DNA of 64,000 bases, taken from the NCBI RefSeq assembly GCF_900100295.1, contig NZ_FNEV01000001.1:496001-560000 (forward strand). The letters are read 5' to 3'. The notes under the pieces were generated by a model. That model was not told the origin of the DNA, did not search any database, and saw only the letters and a program-made list of their open reading frames with translations. This DNA comes from Salimicrobium halophilum (GTDB lineage Bacteria; Bacillota; Bacilli; Bacillales; Halobacillaceae). Shown here one piece after another: positions 54,273-63,252 of the stretch (positions are counted from its first letter, which is position 1; the number at the start of each line of letters is the position of its first letter). The position numbers and the translations under genes were made by a program.

Positions 54273-56411
54273 CTAAGGGGTTTCCGGCGGTTCGAGTTCA
54301 ATGACTAGATAATCATCTTTATCAAGCGCTGCACTTCTTTCTATGCTTTGTTTCTTCACATACCCGTTCCCCATCACTTCAAGGGTGATTCCGAAATAAT
54401 CAGCAAGTCGCTGCACTTCACGCTGGGACCAGCCTGTAATATTCGGCATCGTCGGCTCATCAGTAATAATCATTATATGCTCATTCGCTACTGCTTCCTC
54501 CTGGTTATGAGGCAGCACCGCTTCCACTTTGGAGCCACTTCCTACTACAGTGACTTCTGAGAATTCGCTCAGGGACTGTTTGGCTTCTTCGACAGACTCC
54601 CCTTCAACCTCAGGAATCTCCAAGTTCTCTACAGTCATCTTTTCATTCTGGTCCGGAGATATATTCAAGTAGTGAAGACTATTTTGCATGACGGTCTTGA
54701 AGATATGGGAAACAGGATCCGATCCGATTTCTGAATTCTCGAGTTTCGGCTGTCGAACCGCTACATACATAACAAGTTCCGGATCTTCAGCAGGAGCCAT
54801 GCCCAGGAAGGAAAAGGTGTAATTGTTCCTCCCGGCAAGGTATCCTCCTTCCGATATGTTCGCCGTCCCTGTCTTCCCGGCTACAGAAAAGTCTTCAAGA
54901 GCAAACGGCTTCCCTGTTCCATCTTCGTTACTGACCACTTGAGTAAGCAACTCTTTCATTTGTTCTGCTGTTTGTTTAGAAATCGGCTCCCCGAGGGTTT
55001 CCGTTTCATTCTCCGCAACAGCTTCTCCCGTATCTGCTTCTCTGATGGAATCAAAGACATACGGTTTCATCATCTTGCCTTCATTCGCAATAGACGTTGC
55101 TGCTGTAAGAAGTTGGATCGGGGTCATTGTGGAACCTTGACCATACGACGTGGTAACCGTTTCGATTGCCCCGGACAAAATCGTTCCCGTCTTCTCCCCA
55201 GGAAGATCGATACCTGTTTTATCATCCAACCCGAAACGACCGATATAATCCCGGAAGGTTTCAGGACCAAGCTTCTCATAACCTAGCTTCGCCGCAGCTA
55301 CGTTGGACGACCGCATCAGTCCTTTATCATAAGTGATCGTCCCCCAACCACTGTCGTTATGGTCGGAAATGGTAGATCCACCTACCGTATAGGAGCCTGA
55401 TTGGAACGTTTCAGATGGGTTATAGACTCCTTCTTCCATCGCTGCTGCCCACGTGAACATTTTCATCGTGGACCCTACTTCGAACGGGTAAGCAATCATA
55501 TCATTGTACCAATTCTCCACATCACTGCGATCGTTCGGGTTATAGGCAGGTCTGTTCCCCATGGCCAATATTTCCCCAGTCTCCGGGTCCATCACTCCTG
55601 CCATCACTTTTGCAGGGTCATACTCTTTCTCGACCTGAGTCAGTGCGTCTTCGAGGAACGTCTGTATTTTCTGATCGATGGTAAGATATACATCTTCCCC
55701 GTCTTTCGGAGCTTTCAGGATCTCCTCCGGATCGAGAAGTTCAGTTCCATATTTGTCCCGTTGATAAGAAATACTTCCATCTTCGCCCTCCAAATAGTTC
55801 TCCATGGATTTTTCCACGCCTGTGACTCCTTCTACGCCTTCGTCCGTGGATTGAGCAAAACCGAGGATGTGGGAAGCAAATGTACCATTGGGATAAAAAC
55901 GCTCCGTCTCCTCTTCGAATGTAACACCCGTTATCTCTTTTTCTTCGAGAGAACTTTCGATGTCTTCTTTATCATCCTTCGGAATATCTCTTCCTGCACT
56001 GCCGAATTCAACTTGGAACCTACCTTCTTCCTGCCCTTCTTCTATCCGGTTCGTTATATCCGACTTTTCGAGAGGCAGGTAATCAGAAAGAACTGCTGCA
56101 ACTTCCTCCGGATCCGTCACATGTTCAGGTTCCGGGAGGTTCTCGGAGTACTCCGGTTCAACAATCGCCTGCAATCGGTACGTCGGGCGGTCATAAGCCA
56201 ACACCATTCCGTTCTTATCGTATATCTTTCCGCGTTCTGCAGGTATCGTGTAAGAACTTGTACGCTTTTTGTCCGCCCATTCCTCAAGATCTACCCCCTG
56301 TACAGTTCCAGTCGTCTGTATGTAAAGAAATCTACCGGCGATGATGAGAAAAGCAAGACCGAACAATAGCAGGAGAAGGGATGCCCCTCGTGTTGTGTTT
56401 TTATGCTTCAT
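54273..56411 (-). CDS. pbpB: Penicillin-binding protein 2B (septal transpeptidase)
   Basis: Essential class B PBP of the divisome. N-terminal helix about residues 10-30, then SxxK in EVGSTMKMFTWAA near 315, SxN in MRSSNVAAAKLG and KTG in VAGKTGTANISEGG near 515, with two C-terminal PASTA domains (about 595-712). 712 residues, as in B. subtilis PBP2B. The ATG follows CTGGAGGATGGCACT. It is 19 bases after ftsL, which interacts with it. Confidence 0.95.
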   Translation of the reverse strand: MKHKNTTRGASLLLLLFGLAFLIIAGRFLYIQTTGTVQGVDLEEWADKKRTSSYTIPAERGKIYDKNGMVLAYDRPTYRLQAIVEPEYSENLPEPEHVTDPEEVAAVLSDYLPLEKSDITNRIEEGQEEGRFQVEFGSAGRDIPKDDKEDIESSLEEKEITGVTFEEETERFYPNGTFASHILGFAQSTDEGVEGVTGVEKSMENYLEGEDGSISYQRDKYGTELLDPEEILKAPKDGEDVYLTIDQKIQTFLEDALTQVEKEYDPAKVMAGVMDPETGEILAMGNRPAYNPNDRSDVENWYNDMIAYPFEVGSTMKMFTWAAAMEEGVYNPSETFQSGSYTVGGSTISDHNDSGWGTITYDKGLMRSSNVAAAKLGYEKLGPETFRDYIGRFGLDDKTGIDLPGEKTGTILSGAIETVTTSYGQGSTMTPIQLLTAATSIANEGKMMKPYVFDSIREADTGEAVAENETETLGEPISKQTAEQMKELLTQVVSNEDGTGKPFALEDFSVAGKTGTANISEGGYLAGRNNYTFSFLGMAPAEDPELVMYVAVRQPKLENSEIGSDPVSHIFKTVMQNSLHYLNISPDQNEKMTVENLEIPEVEGESVEEAKQSLSEFSEVTVVGSGSKVEAVLPHNQEEAVANEHIMIITDEPTMPNITGWSQREVQRLADYFGITLEVMGNGYVKKQSIERSAALDKDDYLVIELEPPETP

Positions 56412-56430
56412 AGTGCCATCCTCCAGATAA

Positions 56431-56802
56431 TCAGTCTGCGGATACGGTTCCTGCCTGTTTCACCTGAGACTGTTTTATATCCAGGCCGTGTTTCTTTGCG
56501 ATTTCAAGAATCCTTTCAGGATTCCTGAGTTGTTCTGCTTCATAGGAAAGGGAGTTATTTACAGATTGTTGTTCCTGGATCTTCCCTTCCATGGACTCGA
56601 TATCCCGGTTCAGGGAATCCGTGGCACTTGAAAAGCTGATGACATAAGCACATGCACATAACATAGCGCCACTTATCACTGAATAAAGATATTTCTCTCC
56701 GGTACTGATCCATTTCTTTTTGGTGACTTTCACCTTCACCTGTTTCTGTTTCCGCTTCGGCTTCGTTTCCGGTTGATACGCTCTTACTTTTTCTGTACTC
56801 AT
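56431..56802 (-). CDS. ftsL: Cell division protein FtsL
   Basis: Small bitopic divisome protein working with DivIC and DivIB. Lys/Arg-rich cytoplasmic N terminus, a transmembrane helix about residues 35-56 ([20 protein letters not shown]) and an extracellular leucine-zipper-like coiled coil ([16 protein letters not shown]...). 123 residues. The ATG overlaps the rsmH stop (ATGA) and has AAGGGTGG at good spacing; a GTG four codons upstream is less likely. Confidence 0.92.
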   Translation of the reverse strand: MSTEKVRAYQPETKPKRKQKQVKVKVTKKKWISTGEKYLYSVISGAMLCACAYVISFSSATDSLNRDIESMEGKIQEQQSVNNSLSYEAEQLRNPERILEIAKKHGLDIKQSQVKQAGTVSAD

Positions 56803-57776
56803 GTCAATTTCCACCCTTTCTCAAAGTGAAATTCTTCGGACCATGGCTTCACCTTTTCAACGACGCGGAGTTTCGCAGAACGCGACCTGCGATTTTCTTC
56901 CAACTCTTCACTGATTGCTTCTACCGGTTTCCTTGTCACCAATCTGAAAGGTGGTTGTTTTTCGTCAGGTATCACCGGTAAATTTTTCGGAAGAGGCGGG
57001 GTCGTACTCCATTGTTTGAAAGCCTGCTTACAGATTCTGTCTTCCAATGAATGGAAGGTGATGACTGCAATTCTTCCTTCAGGAGATATGTAACGTGCTG
57101 CCTGCTCAAGAGAAGAGAGAAAAGCTCCGAGTTCATCATTGACAGCAATCCTGATTGCCTGAAAGACTCTTTTTGCCGGATGCCCGCCTTTTCTTCTGGC
57201 AGCAGCCGGAATCCCTTCCTTGATTAATTCTACGAGTTCTCCTGTCGTGGTGATCGGTTCCGTTTCCCTTTGTTTCTCGATTTTTCTTGCAATCTGTTTG
57301 GAAAATTTCTCTTCTCCGTATTTGTAGAAAATACGGACAAGATCTTCATAAGCCCATTCGTTGACTACTTCATACGCCGTGATAGCATCATGCTGATTCA
57401 TCCTCATATCAAGCGGGGCATCCTGATGATAACTGAATCCTCTCTCTTTCACATCCAGCTGTGGGCTTGAGACACCGAGGTCGTATAAAATGCCGTCGAC
57501 CCTCTCCACCCCTCTTTTCTCGAGCTCTTCTTCCAGACTGCGAAAATTCGCAGCGATGAACGTGACATTCGCAGCATATGGTTCCAAGCGTTCTCGGGCT
57601 GCTTTCATCGCGTTCTCATCCTGGTCGAAGGCATACAGATGACCGGTGGTGAGGCGTTTCAGGATTTCTTCACTGTGTCCTCCGCCCCCCAGTGTACAAT
57701 CAACGTACACCCCGTCTTCCCGGATGTTCAATTTTTCAATGGTTTCTTCTTTTAGTACGCTATAATGTTCAAACAT
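56799..57776 (-). CDS. rsmH: 16S rRNA (cytosine-1402-N4)-methyltransferase RsmH
   Basis: SAM-dependent rRNA methyltransferase (MraW). SAM motif [17 protein letters not shown] near residue 25, [30 protein letters not shown] and [13 protein letters not shown] near the C terminus. About 325 residues from [13 protein letters not shown], the family start. An ATG eight codons upstream overlaps the mraZ stop (ATGA) and may be used through translational coupling; the true start is ambiguous. Confidence 0.95.
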   Translation of the reverse strand: MFEHYSVLKEETIEKLNIREDGVYVDCTLGGGGHSEEILKRLTTGHLYAFDQDENAMKAARERLEPYAANVTFIAANFRSLEEELEKRGVERVDGILYDLGVSSPQLDVKERGFSYHQDAPLDMRMNQHDAITAYEVVNEWAYEDLVRIFYKYGEEKFSKQIARKIEKQRETEPITTTGELVELIKEGIPAAARRKGGHPAKRVFQAIRIAVNDELGAFLSSLEQAARYISPEGRIAVITFHSLEDRICKQAFKQWSTTPPLPKNLPVIPDEKQPPFRLVTRKPVEAISEELEENRRSRSAKLRVVEKVKPWSEEFHFEKGWKLT

Positions 57777-57796
57777 GGACTCACTCGTTTCCTCAT

Positions 57797-58228
57797 TCAT
57801 AAATCAAGATCCAATAAATTTTCGGTAATAGACTCCAGTTCCTGGCGGGAATCTTCCATATAATTTTCCCATTTCTCTTCGGCCCATATTTCCACCCTTG
57901 TGGAAACCCCTACAATAACACAGGATTTCTCGAGCGAAGCATGGCTCCTGAGAGGTGGGGCCAAGTGGAGACGTCCCTGACCATCAAGGCCACTTTCCAT
58001 GGCACCTGACAAAAAGAATCTGGTGAAAGCACGGGCATCTTTTTTCGTCAAAGGTAGCGATTGAAGCTTCTTTTCAAGCTTTTCCCATTCATACATCGGA
58101 TATACGAATAAGCATCCATCCAATCCGCGTGTCACTACGAATGAATCGCCGAGAGAATCCCTCAGTTTGCTGGGTACGATCAGTCGTCCCTTCGTATCCA
58201 TGTTATGACGATATTCTCCCATCAACAT
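57797..58228 (-). CDS. mraZ: Transcriptional regulator MraZ
   Basis: AbrB-fold DNA-binding protein, first gene of the dcw cluster, known to bind repeated GTGG-type boxes in its own promoter. Two SpoVT-AbrB-like repeats are seen: [20 protein letters not shown] and [18 protein letters not shown], each with the DxxGR signature, and [16 protein letters not shown]-like [17 protein letters not shown] between them. 143 residues. The start is the ATG of MLMGEYRHN; upstream repeats at 58238-58283 are probably its operator. Confidence 0.95.
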   Translation of the reverse strand: MLMGEYRHNMDTKGRLIVPSKLRDSLGDSFVVTRGLDGCLFVYPMYEWEKLEKKLQSLPLTKKDARAFTRFFLSGAMESGLDGQGRLHLAPPLRSHASLEKSCVIVGVSTRVEIWAEEKWENYMEDSRQELESITENLLDLDL

Positions 58229-58237
58229 ATAGACGAC

Positions 58238-58283
58238 CCCACTTTCTGTTACAAGCGTACCACATTCTCCCACTTTGCACCAC
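58238..58283 (-). promoter_or_regulatory. GTGG direct repeats upstream of mraZ (probable MraZ operator)
   Basis: Minus strand GTGGT (58279-58283), GTGGG (58269-58273) and GTGGT (58259-58263) recur with an exact 10-base period; a fourth GTGGG (58238-58242) lies 21 bases further on. This is the layout of MraZ boxes in other bacteria (TGGG-type direct repeats with five-base spacers). Confidence 0.7.
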
Positions 58284-58301
58284 AGGAAACTAACGGAAAA
58301 C

Positions 58302-58328
58302 GAAAAAACCCTACTTTAGAAGTAGGGT
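58302..58328 (-). terminator. Rho-independent terminator after bshC
   Basis: Minus strand ACCCTACTT, short loop, AAGTAGGGT then TTTTTCG begins within the bshC stop codon. It insulates the dcw cluster from bshC. Confidence 0.9.
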
Positions 58329-59947
58329 CAGCTGTAAATAAGATAATGTTGTTGCCGGAAATCCCATGTGTATTCGGGAATCTCCGTGAAAAAGTTCCAG
58401 CCGAACTCATTGAGGAATGGAACCGGGTTCCACACCCTTTCCTGCAATCCTCCGAAGGGGCGTAACAGGTTCTCCATTTCTCTGTAGAAATCAAGCGTTT
58501 TCTGATAGCTTTTCTTCTTTTCTTTCGAAATCCGTTCCACCAGTTCATCTACGAGAGATTCCATGTATGCCAGATTTTTACCGGCAAATGCTTCAATGTC
58601 GGGCCCTATCGTTCCTGCTTCCTCCTGGAACGGTCTGTGGATCCGGGCAATCTCCCTCTTCGCTTCCTCTCTCATCTCTTCAAGTGGCAGGTTCGTCTGA
58701 GAAGCAAGGTACTTGATTTTCTCTTCTCCGAGCCCTCGTCGTAATACGTGATACAAATCGATCCCTTCATTCCTTGAAGCGATCCGTTTATCTTCACCGA
58801 TGAAAGTGAAACTGAGGCGGGGAAGGATAGGCGGCATCTTTATGGAAAGCTCTGAAAATGCAGGCCTTAAGGCAGACCAGTAACTTATCTCACCCGGACC
58901 ACCGATAAATCCGAGCACCGGGAGCAACAGATCCTGCATGAGAGGTCTCGATACGACGTTATTACTGAGTTTTCCAGGCGTCTCTTCTGCTATCATCAGC
59001 AGCTCATCTTCGTCCAGTTCCACTTCTCCCTGTTTTCCGACGAAACGGCTACCTTCACGAACAAGAAGGACCCTTCTATCCTCCTCATGATAGAACAGAT
59101 GAGCATCTTTCTGTTCTGCTCCGATGGTAGTAGGGTATCCCTGCCTTCTATTTTCCTGTTCGCGAGTATAAACTCCTGAAGCGATCGCTTCGCTATGTTC
59201 TATCATCTGGACGAAATAATCTTTCTCCATATGACGGATAGCCGGAGCGTGAGCATCCATCACAATGAGTCCCTGATCTTTGAACAATGCAATCAGCAAC
59301 CTTGCGAAGAAGTCCGTGTACGTTTTCGAGCCCATCAAAGCATTTGATATTCTGTCATAGACCTCTTTCGTGTGCTTGGACTCCGGCAATTTCCGAAAGC
59401 AGTCATCGATGAAATTCTTTGCTGCATCTTCATCCAGCCCTACATCAGATACGGAAGTTTTCCCATCTGTTTGTTGAGAGATTTTCTGCTTTTTCAACCC
59501 GTCCTGGTTCAAATAGATATGGTTGATCTCTTCAAAGTCATGATCTTCCCCAGCAATCCAGAATACCGGAAGTACCGGCTTGCCAAGAGCCCGCTCTTTT
59601 TGCTTAGCCGCTTCAATGACAGATATCGCTTTATTTACGGTATATAAAGGGCCTGTAAGTAGACCCGCCTGCTGACCGGCAATCATGACGGTTGCATCAT
59701 CTTCTTTGAGCCGTTCGATGTGAGCGAGCGTCATCTCCCCAGCCCCATACTTTTCATTCATCTTCTTCAAAACTTCCGACAGTTCGGTTCTATGAAAGGA
59801 ACGATCCCGAATCTCATCGAGCCGTTCCTTCCAACAGTCTTGCCGAAAAGGGTTGTAATCGAATTTATTTTGTATTTTTTCAAAATGAGAACGATAATCT
59901 CTCATTAACGTATTTTTTTCTTCAAACTGAACCGGATCGATTCTCAT
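58328..59947 (-). CDS. bshC: Bacillithiol biosynthesis cysteine ligase BshC
   Basis: Putative final enzyme of bacillithiol synthesis, joining cysteine to glucosamine-malate. The 539-residue protein has the family Rossmann-like core (GQQAGLLTGPLYTVNKA, LPVFWIAGEDHDFEEINH, RPLMQDLLLPVLGFIGGPGE) and a C-terminal helical coiled-coil region. The ATG of MRIDPVQFEEKN has AAAGGAG eight bases upstream; the longer open frame is not homologous. It sits beside mraZ as yllA does in B. subtilis, though panE (ylbQ) is missing between it and ylbP. Confidence 0.94.
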   Translation of the reverse strand: MRIDPVQFEEKNTLMRDYRSHFEKIQNKFDYNPFRQDCWKERLDEIRDRSFHRTELSEVLKKMNEKYGAGEMTLAHIERLKEDDATVMIAGQQAGLLTGPLYTVNKAISVIEAAKQKERALGKPVLPVFWIAGEDHDFEEINHIYLNQDGLKKQKISQQTDGKTSVSDVGLDEDAAKNFIDDCFRKLPESKHTKEVYDRISNALMGSKTYTDFFARLLIALFKDQGLIVMDAHAPAIRHMEKDYFVQMIEHSEAIASGVYTREQENRRQGYPTTIGAEQKDAHLFYHEEDRRVLLVREGSRFVGKQGEVELDEDELLMIAEETPGKLSNNVVSRPLMQDLLLPVLGFIGGPGEISYWSALRPAFSELSIKMPPILPRLSFTFIGEDKRIASRNEGIDLYHVLRRGLGEEKIKYLASQTNLPLEEMREEAKREIARIHRPFQEEAGTIGPDIEAFAGKNLAYMESLVDELVERISKEKKKSYQKTLDFYREMENLLRPFGGLQERVWNPVPFLNEFGWNFFTEIPEYTWDFRQQHYLIYS

Positions 59948-60082
59948 CACACATTCTCCTTTGTACGTCCCTATGTATCCATTCTCACCATATTGTACAT
60001 AATTACGGACAAGCATTCATCTAATCTGTTTGAAACAAGTTAAGTTCGCTGACCTATGCGAGTAACCAGAAATTCTACTCAC

Positions 60083-60469
60083 TCAGGAAGCTAGAAACAC
60101 GTGAGTCACGAAACCATAGGAAAACAAGGAGACGTGCGCAAAGGTGAAGACCAGAAAAGCAAGCCGCAAAAATCCTTTGAATGTCCTTCCGAATTTAAGC
60201 TCTTCTCTCGTTTTGTACTGGATCACACAGGAAAGACCCATAAGGCACAGTAACATCACTACTACCCAACCGATATAACCGCTCCCGAAAAGCACTTCCA
60301 ACAACAGATAGACATCTACCACAAAAATCGGTGCCGTAAGATGGACCGCTCCTCTGAGCGCTCTTTTCTTCGTCTTCGTCCATTTTTGAAACCATATGTA
60401 TATGAATAAAAAAAATAATAGCGGCATCGTAACTATCGGAGCAACAATGAAAGTGAACACATTGATCAT
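60083..60469 (-). CDS. DUF3397-family membrane protein
   Basis: A 128-residue membrane protein with about four hydrophobic segments (FTFIVAPIVTMPLLFFLFIYI, LTAPIFVVDVYLLLEVLFG, GWVVVMLLCLMGLSCVIQY, and a C-terminal LAFLVFTFAHVSLFSYGFV). It looks like the DUF3397 family found next to bshC in Bacillaceae. No function is known. The ATG after GAGGTGAGAGAT is preferred over the longer open frame. It is divergent from ylbP. Confidence 0.75.
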   Translation of the reverse strand: MINVFTFIVAPIVTMPLLFFLFIYIWFQKWTKTKKRALRGAVHLTAPIFVVDVYLLLEVLFGSGYIGWVVVMLLCLMGLSCVIQYKTREELKFGRTFKGFLRLAFLVFTFAHVSLFSYGFVTHVFLAS

Positions 60470-60576
60470 ATCTCTCACCTCTTTTCCCATTCCAAGTACC
60501 ATTGTAGCAAACTTCCGCCAGTCATAGCAGCACAAAAAGGTTGTCATTATTCATTTCATTCTGAAAATTTTTATAC

Positions 60577-60582
60577 TATAAT
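60577..60582 (+). promoter_or_regulatory. -10 hexamer of ylbP
   Basis: TATAAT about 38 bases before the ylbP ATG; the -35 candidate TTTCAT at 60554-60559 (17-base spacer) is poor. Confidence 0.45.
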
Positions 60583-60620
60583 GAGGATGGAAAGAAAGAT
60601 TGCTGAAAGGGGAATCAGTC

Positions 60621-61112
60621 ATGATGGGTACTAGTACACAAGTACAGCCATTGCTTATCAACTATAAAACATTAGAAGAGTTCAAACGATTCAAGGAATA
60701 TGGAATCCAGGAACTTACCATGCTTGAAGATCTCCAGGGGAATATCGTTGAAAATAACAGCGAGTCGCCTTTTTTTGGAATTTACATTGGAAACGCTTTA
60801 GTGGCCCGTATGAGTCTGTACAGGGTATCCGCTAAATACGATCATTATTTCGAGCCTCCTCAGGATTACCTGGAGCTCTGGAAACTCGAAGTATTGAAAG
60901 ATTACCAGGGGCAGGGATACGGAAAACAATTGGTAGACTTCGCAAAAAGCTTCGAACTTCCTATCAAAACGAACCCACGCGTCAACTCCCACAATTTCTG
61001 GGAACGTATGGGTTTCCAAAAAGCGACATATAAAGTTGAAAGAGACTTGGGAGAAAACCCACTTCTATGGCTTCCACAAGGGGTGGAAGAACAAAACGAT
61101 AAAGAAGAATAA
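60621..61112 (+). CDS. ylbP: GNAT-family N-acetyltransferase YlbP
   Basis: GNAT-fold acetyltransferase of the YlbP family, 163 residues. The acetyl-CoA binding region reads LEVLKDYQGQGYGKQLVDFAKS (about residues 93-114), with the QGxGYGK loop; HNFWERMGFQKATYKVERD is the C-terminal part. Its substrate is unknown. The ATGATG follows AAAGGGGAATCAGTC. It is a single plus-strand gene between bshC and the gerR-like gene, in the B. subtilis ylbO-ylbP-bshC context. Confidence 0.9.
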   Translation: MMGTSTQVQPLLINYKTLEEFKRFKEYGIQELTMLEDLQGNIVENNSESPFFGIYIGNALVARMSLYRVSAKYDHYFEPPQDYLELWKLEVLKDYQGQGYGKQLVDFAKSFELPIKTNPRVNSHNFWERMGFQKATYKVERDLGENPLLWLPQGVEEQNDKEE

Positions 61113-61141
61113 AAAGGCACCAGCTTATTCCTTCAAAGAAA

Positions 61142-61176
61142 AGAGGCTGCTATTCATCGGATAGCGGCCTCTATTT
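61142..61176. terminator. terminator shared by ylbP and the gerR-like gene
   Basis: AGAGGCTGCTATTC, short loop, then GGATAGCGGCCTCT followed by ATTTT (one mismatch/wobble). It overlaps the stop codon of the convergent minus-strand gene. Confidence 0.75.
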
Positions 61177-61503
61177 TGTAGCTTGCCTTACATAACGGAC
61201 AAACTGCTCAAGATCACTCCATGCCCTTTCCCAGACTTCCATCTTTTTCTCCAGTTCTTTCGTATCTGGTGAAGTACAAGAATCACTCTTCTGACGAGCC
61301 TCACGAATCGATCCGTCATACTTTTTTCTGAGCACTTTATTCCAACGGAAACCGCACGCTCTCGGAGTACGCTTAAGCTTGACGGACGCTTCTTCGAAAG
61401 CTTTCAACTGTGTTTTTCCGGCCTTCATACACGTAAGCACCGTTTCCGCGAGAATCAGATCCTCTTTTTCTTTCCACGCATCTTTCCTGGCAATCTCTAT
61501 CAC
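61171..61503 (-). CDS. RsfA/GerR-family sporulation transcription factor (YlbO-like)
   Basis: Myb/SANT-type DNA-binding regulator of the RsfA family, 110 residues: RKDAWKEKEDLILAETVL, GKTQLKAFEEASVKLKRT and ACGFRWNKVLRKKYDG are diagnostic, followed by a charged C-terminal coiled coil. In B. subtilis YlbO (GerR) tunes the sigma-E mother-cell regulon, and position next to ylbP and rpmF supports that orthologue over the prespore RsfA. The start is GTG with an AAGGG only 2-3 bases away, so the start is uncertain. Confidence 0.85.
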   Translation of the reverse strand: MIEIARKDAWKEKEDLILAETVLTCMKAGKTQLKAFEEASVKLKRTPRACGFRWNKVLRKKYDGSIREARQKSDSCTSPDTKELEKKMEVWERAWSDLEQFVRYVRQATK

Positions 61504-61556
61504 TTCCCTTCAACCATTTGTTCATCTATATGCCTGATGGGTGAATGATAGAATCA

Positions 61557-62303
61557 CTACTGCCCCCTTCGCCCATTGAAAAATGCGCGCACTGCTTCTT
61601 TATGCATCTCTGACTCCCATAATTTCGCAGCCTGTAAGGTTTCCTGAACCATCCTTCCATGGAGTTTTTCCACATCCATTCTGCTAAGTATCTGTGTTTT
61701 CCAGAAGAGAAGCTGTTCCGGGGACATCTTTTTCAAAAAGAAATAGTCCTCTTCTTCAGTAATCTTTTGCAGCCAACCGATCCGATGAGCTTGTTCGGAT
61801 GAAATCATTTCACTCCTTATAAGCCAGTTCATCGCCTCGCTGGCCCCTATTCTTTCCTGAAGGAGTACGCCTCCTCCCCATCCCGGAACGATTCCGAGAC
61901 TGCCCTGGATAAAGCCGTAATAATCGTCGTTCTTCCCATAACGAAGGTCACAGGCACTTGCGAGTTCACATCCGCCTCCTTGCGCACTTCCGTTCAGGTA
62001 AGCTAGTGTAGGAACAGGAAGCGTTGCTATGTTGTACAATACCTCCCGCATCGGGGTAAGAACAGAATATGCTTCTTCTTCCGTGAGATCCCCGTGCAGT
62101 TCCTTTAAATCGCCTCCAGCGCAGAATGCTTCAGGTCCTTCAGCTGTAAGTACCATAGCTTTCACTTCTGTACTCGATCGGATATCATCGAGCGCTCCCT
62201 TCAATTCTGAAATCATTGCACGATTCACAGCATTACGTTTATGTGGACGATTCAGCATAAGGACTGCTACACCTTCTTCATATGTAAGATTTATCGTTTC
62301 CAT
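61557..62303 (-). CDS. Enoyl-CoA hydratase/isomerase (crotonase) family protein
   Basis: Crotonase-fold protein of about 248 residues. Oxyanion-hole segments are visible: EAFCAGGDLKEL near residue 62 and LNGSAQGGGCELASACDLRYG near 105; GSLGIVPGWGG follows. The position equal to the first catalytic Glu of crotonase appears to be Gln (YYGFIQGSLG), so hydratase activity is doubtful and isomerase or hydrolase chemistry is possible. The ATG after GGAGGGGGGATCGTG is used. It lies between the gerR-like gene and rpmF; its substrate is unknown. Confidence 0.85.
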   Translation of the reverse strand: METINLTYEEGVAVLMLNRPHKRNAVNRAMISELKGALDDIRSSTEVKAMVLTAEGPEAFCAGGDLKELHGDLTEEEAYSVLTPMREVLYNIATLPVPTLAYLNGSAQGGGCELASACDLRYGKNDDYYGFIQGSLGIVPGWGGGVLLQERIGASEAMNWLIRSEMISSEQAHRIGWLQKITEEEDYFFLKKMSPEQLLFWKTQILSRMDVEKLHGRMVQETLQAAKLWESEMHKEAVRAFFNGRRGQ

Positions 62304-62330
62304 CACGATCCCCCCTCCTCTTATTATACA

Positions 62331-62362
62331 TAAAAAAAAGAGCCTGTATCGACAGGCTCTTT
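62331..62362 (-). terminator. Rho-independent terminator after rpmF
   Basis: Minus strand AAAGAGCCTGT, short loop, ACAGGCTCTTT then TTTTT lies directly after the rpmF stop. Confidence 0.92.
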
Positions 62363-62363
62363 C

Positions 62364-62537
62364 TTACGCTTCTACAACTTGCTTTCCGTTGTATTGACCA
62401 CAAGAACTGCACACGCGGTGCGGCTTAGTCAATTCTTCACAGTTTTGGCACGCAACCAATTTAGGGGCACTCAATTTCTTATGAGTACGGCGTTGGTTTT
62501 TCACTTTCTTGGACGTTCTGCGCTTAGGTACTGCCAT
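62364..62537 (-). CDS. rpmF: 50S ribosomal protein L32
   Basis: Ribosomal protein of 57 residues beginning [20 protein letters not shown]. Four cysteines at positions 30, 33, 43 and 46 (CQNC and CSSC) form the zinc site, so this is the zinc-binding C+ version. The ATG follows AAGGAGGTGTACAGCA. It is cotranscribed with ylbN upstream, as in B. subtilis and most bacteria, and ends with a strong terminator. It is shorter than common length cut-offs. Confidence 0.97.
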   Translation of the reverse strand: MAVPKRRTSKKVKNQRRTHKKLSAPKLVACQNCEELTKPHRVCSSCGQYNGKQVVEA

Positions 62538-62587
62538 TGCTGTACACCTCCTTTATGAGTTATGAGTTCAGAGTAAGTGATTGTTCC

Positions 62588-63109
62588 TCACTTATTGTCT
62601 TCCTCATTATCCAATAATGATTCCAGTTTGGCTAAACGGGGATCCACTTTCTCTTCTGTCTGCGGCTTCTCATCCACAACGCCCCATCCCTTACCTTCTT
62701 GAGGAGGGGTGTTTTCAGGATTTTCCGCAAACACTCTATATGGAACCTCCAATAGCACATTCTCCTTGATATAAGGAGTCAAGTCAAGTACTTCTCCACC
62801 CAGGGGATGCACTTCAGAATCATCCTCTTCCGTGTAATACTGGGACGTATTGAAGTACTCATCAGCCTCAATCTGAAAGGCATAGGGCACATCGGCCAAT
62901 GTCCTCGCACAAGGAAGAATCATCTCTCCCTTGATGGTCATCGAAACAATAATTTCTTCGCCTTTCATCTCCGCCTGGCCAGTTACTTCAACAGGAGAGA
63001 TTTGACGAATATCATTCTTTGCCTCTTCCAGGGTAGAAAGATCAACCTCTCCTTCGAAAAAGAAGGGTTTTTCCCCTGCCTGTTTCACTTTTTGTATAGG
63101 AAATTTCAC
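62588..63109 (-). CDS. ylbN: YceD/DUF177 family protein YlbN
   Basis: DUF177 protein thought to aid 23S rRNA or large-subunit assembly; its gene is linked to rpmF across bacteria. About 173 residues. The conserved core is MTIKGEMILPCARTLADVPY (about residues 58-77), with the single Cys, and LDLTPYIKENVLLEVPYRV; the C terminus is acidic. The GTG at 63109 has GAGGTG six bases upstream; GTG/ATG three and two codons earlier overlap that site. A strong promoter lies just upstream. Confidence 0.88.
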   Translation of the reverse strand: MKFPIQKVKQAGEKPFFFEGEVDLSTLEEAKNDIRQISPVEVTGQAEMKGEEIIVSMTIKGEMILPCARTLADVPYAFQIEADEYFNTSQYYTEEDDSEVHPLGGEVLDLTPYIKENVLLEVPYRVFAENPENTPPQEGKGWGVVDEKPQTEEKVDPRLAKLESLLDNEEDNK

Positions 63110-63136
63110 GGTCATCACCTCATGACAACAAGAGTA

Positions 63137-63165
63137 ATTTTAAAACCAAATCAGTATTTTGTCAA
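63137..63165 (-). promoter_or_regulatory. sigma-A promoter of ylbN-rpmF
   Basis: Minus strand TTGACA (63160-63165), 17-base spacer, TAAAAT (63137-63142), about 28 bases before the ylbN start. Confidence 0.75.
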
Positions 63166-63252
63166 CATTTTTTCTTTACACCTTATGAATGCTTTCTCCT
63201 AATGTTAAAATAGATGGCACATGAGTGCAAACATACCGGAGAGGGAGATTTT

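Noticed and set aside
55401-56369. 322-codon plus-strand open frame
   Set aside because: Antisense to pbpB, which has complete PBP motifs; composition (Phe, Arg, His rich) is that of a shadow.
60061-60082. GAGTA/TACTC hairpin after the DUF3397 gene as terminator
   Set aside because: Only five pairs, an 11-base loop and no T-run.
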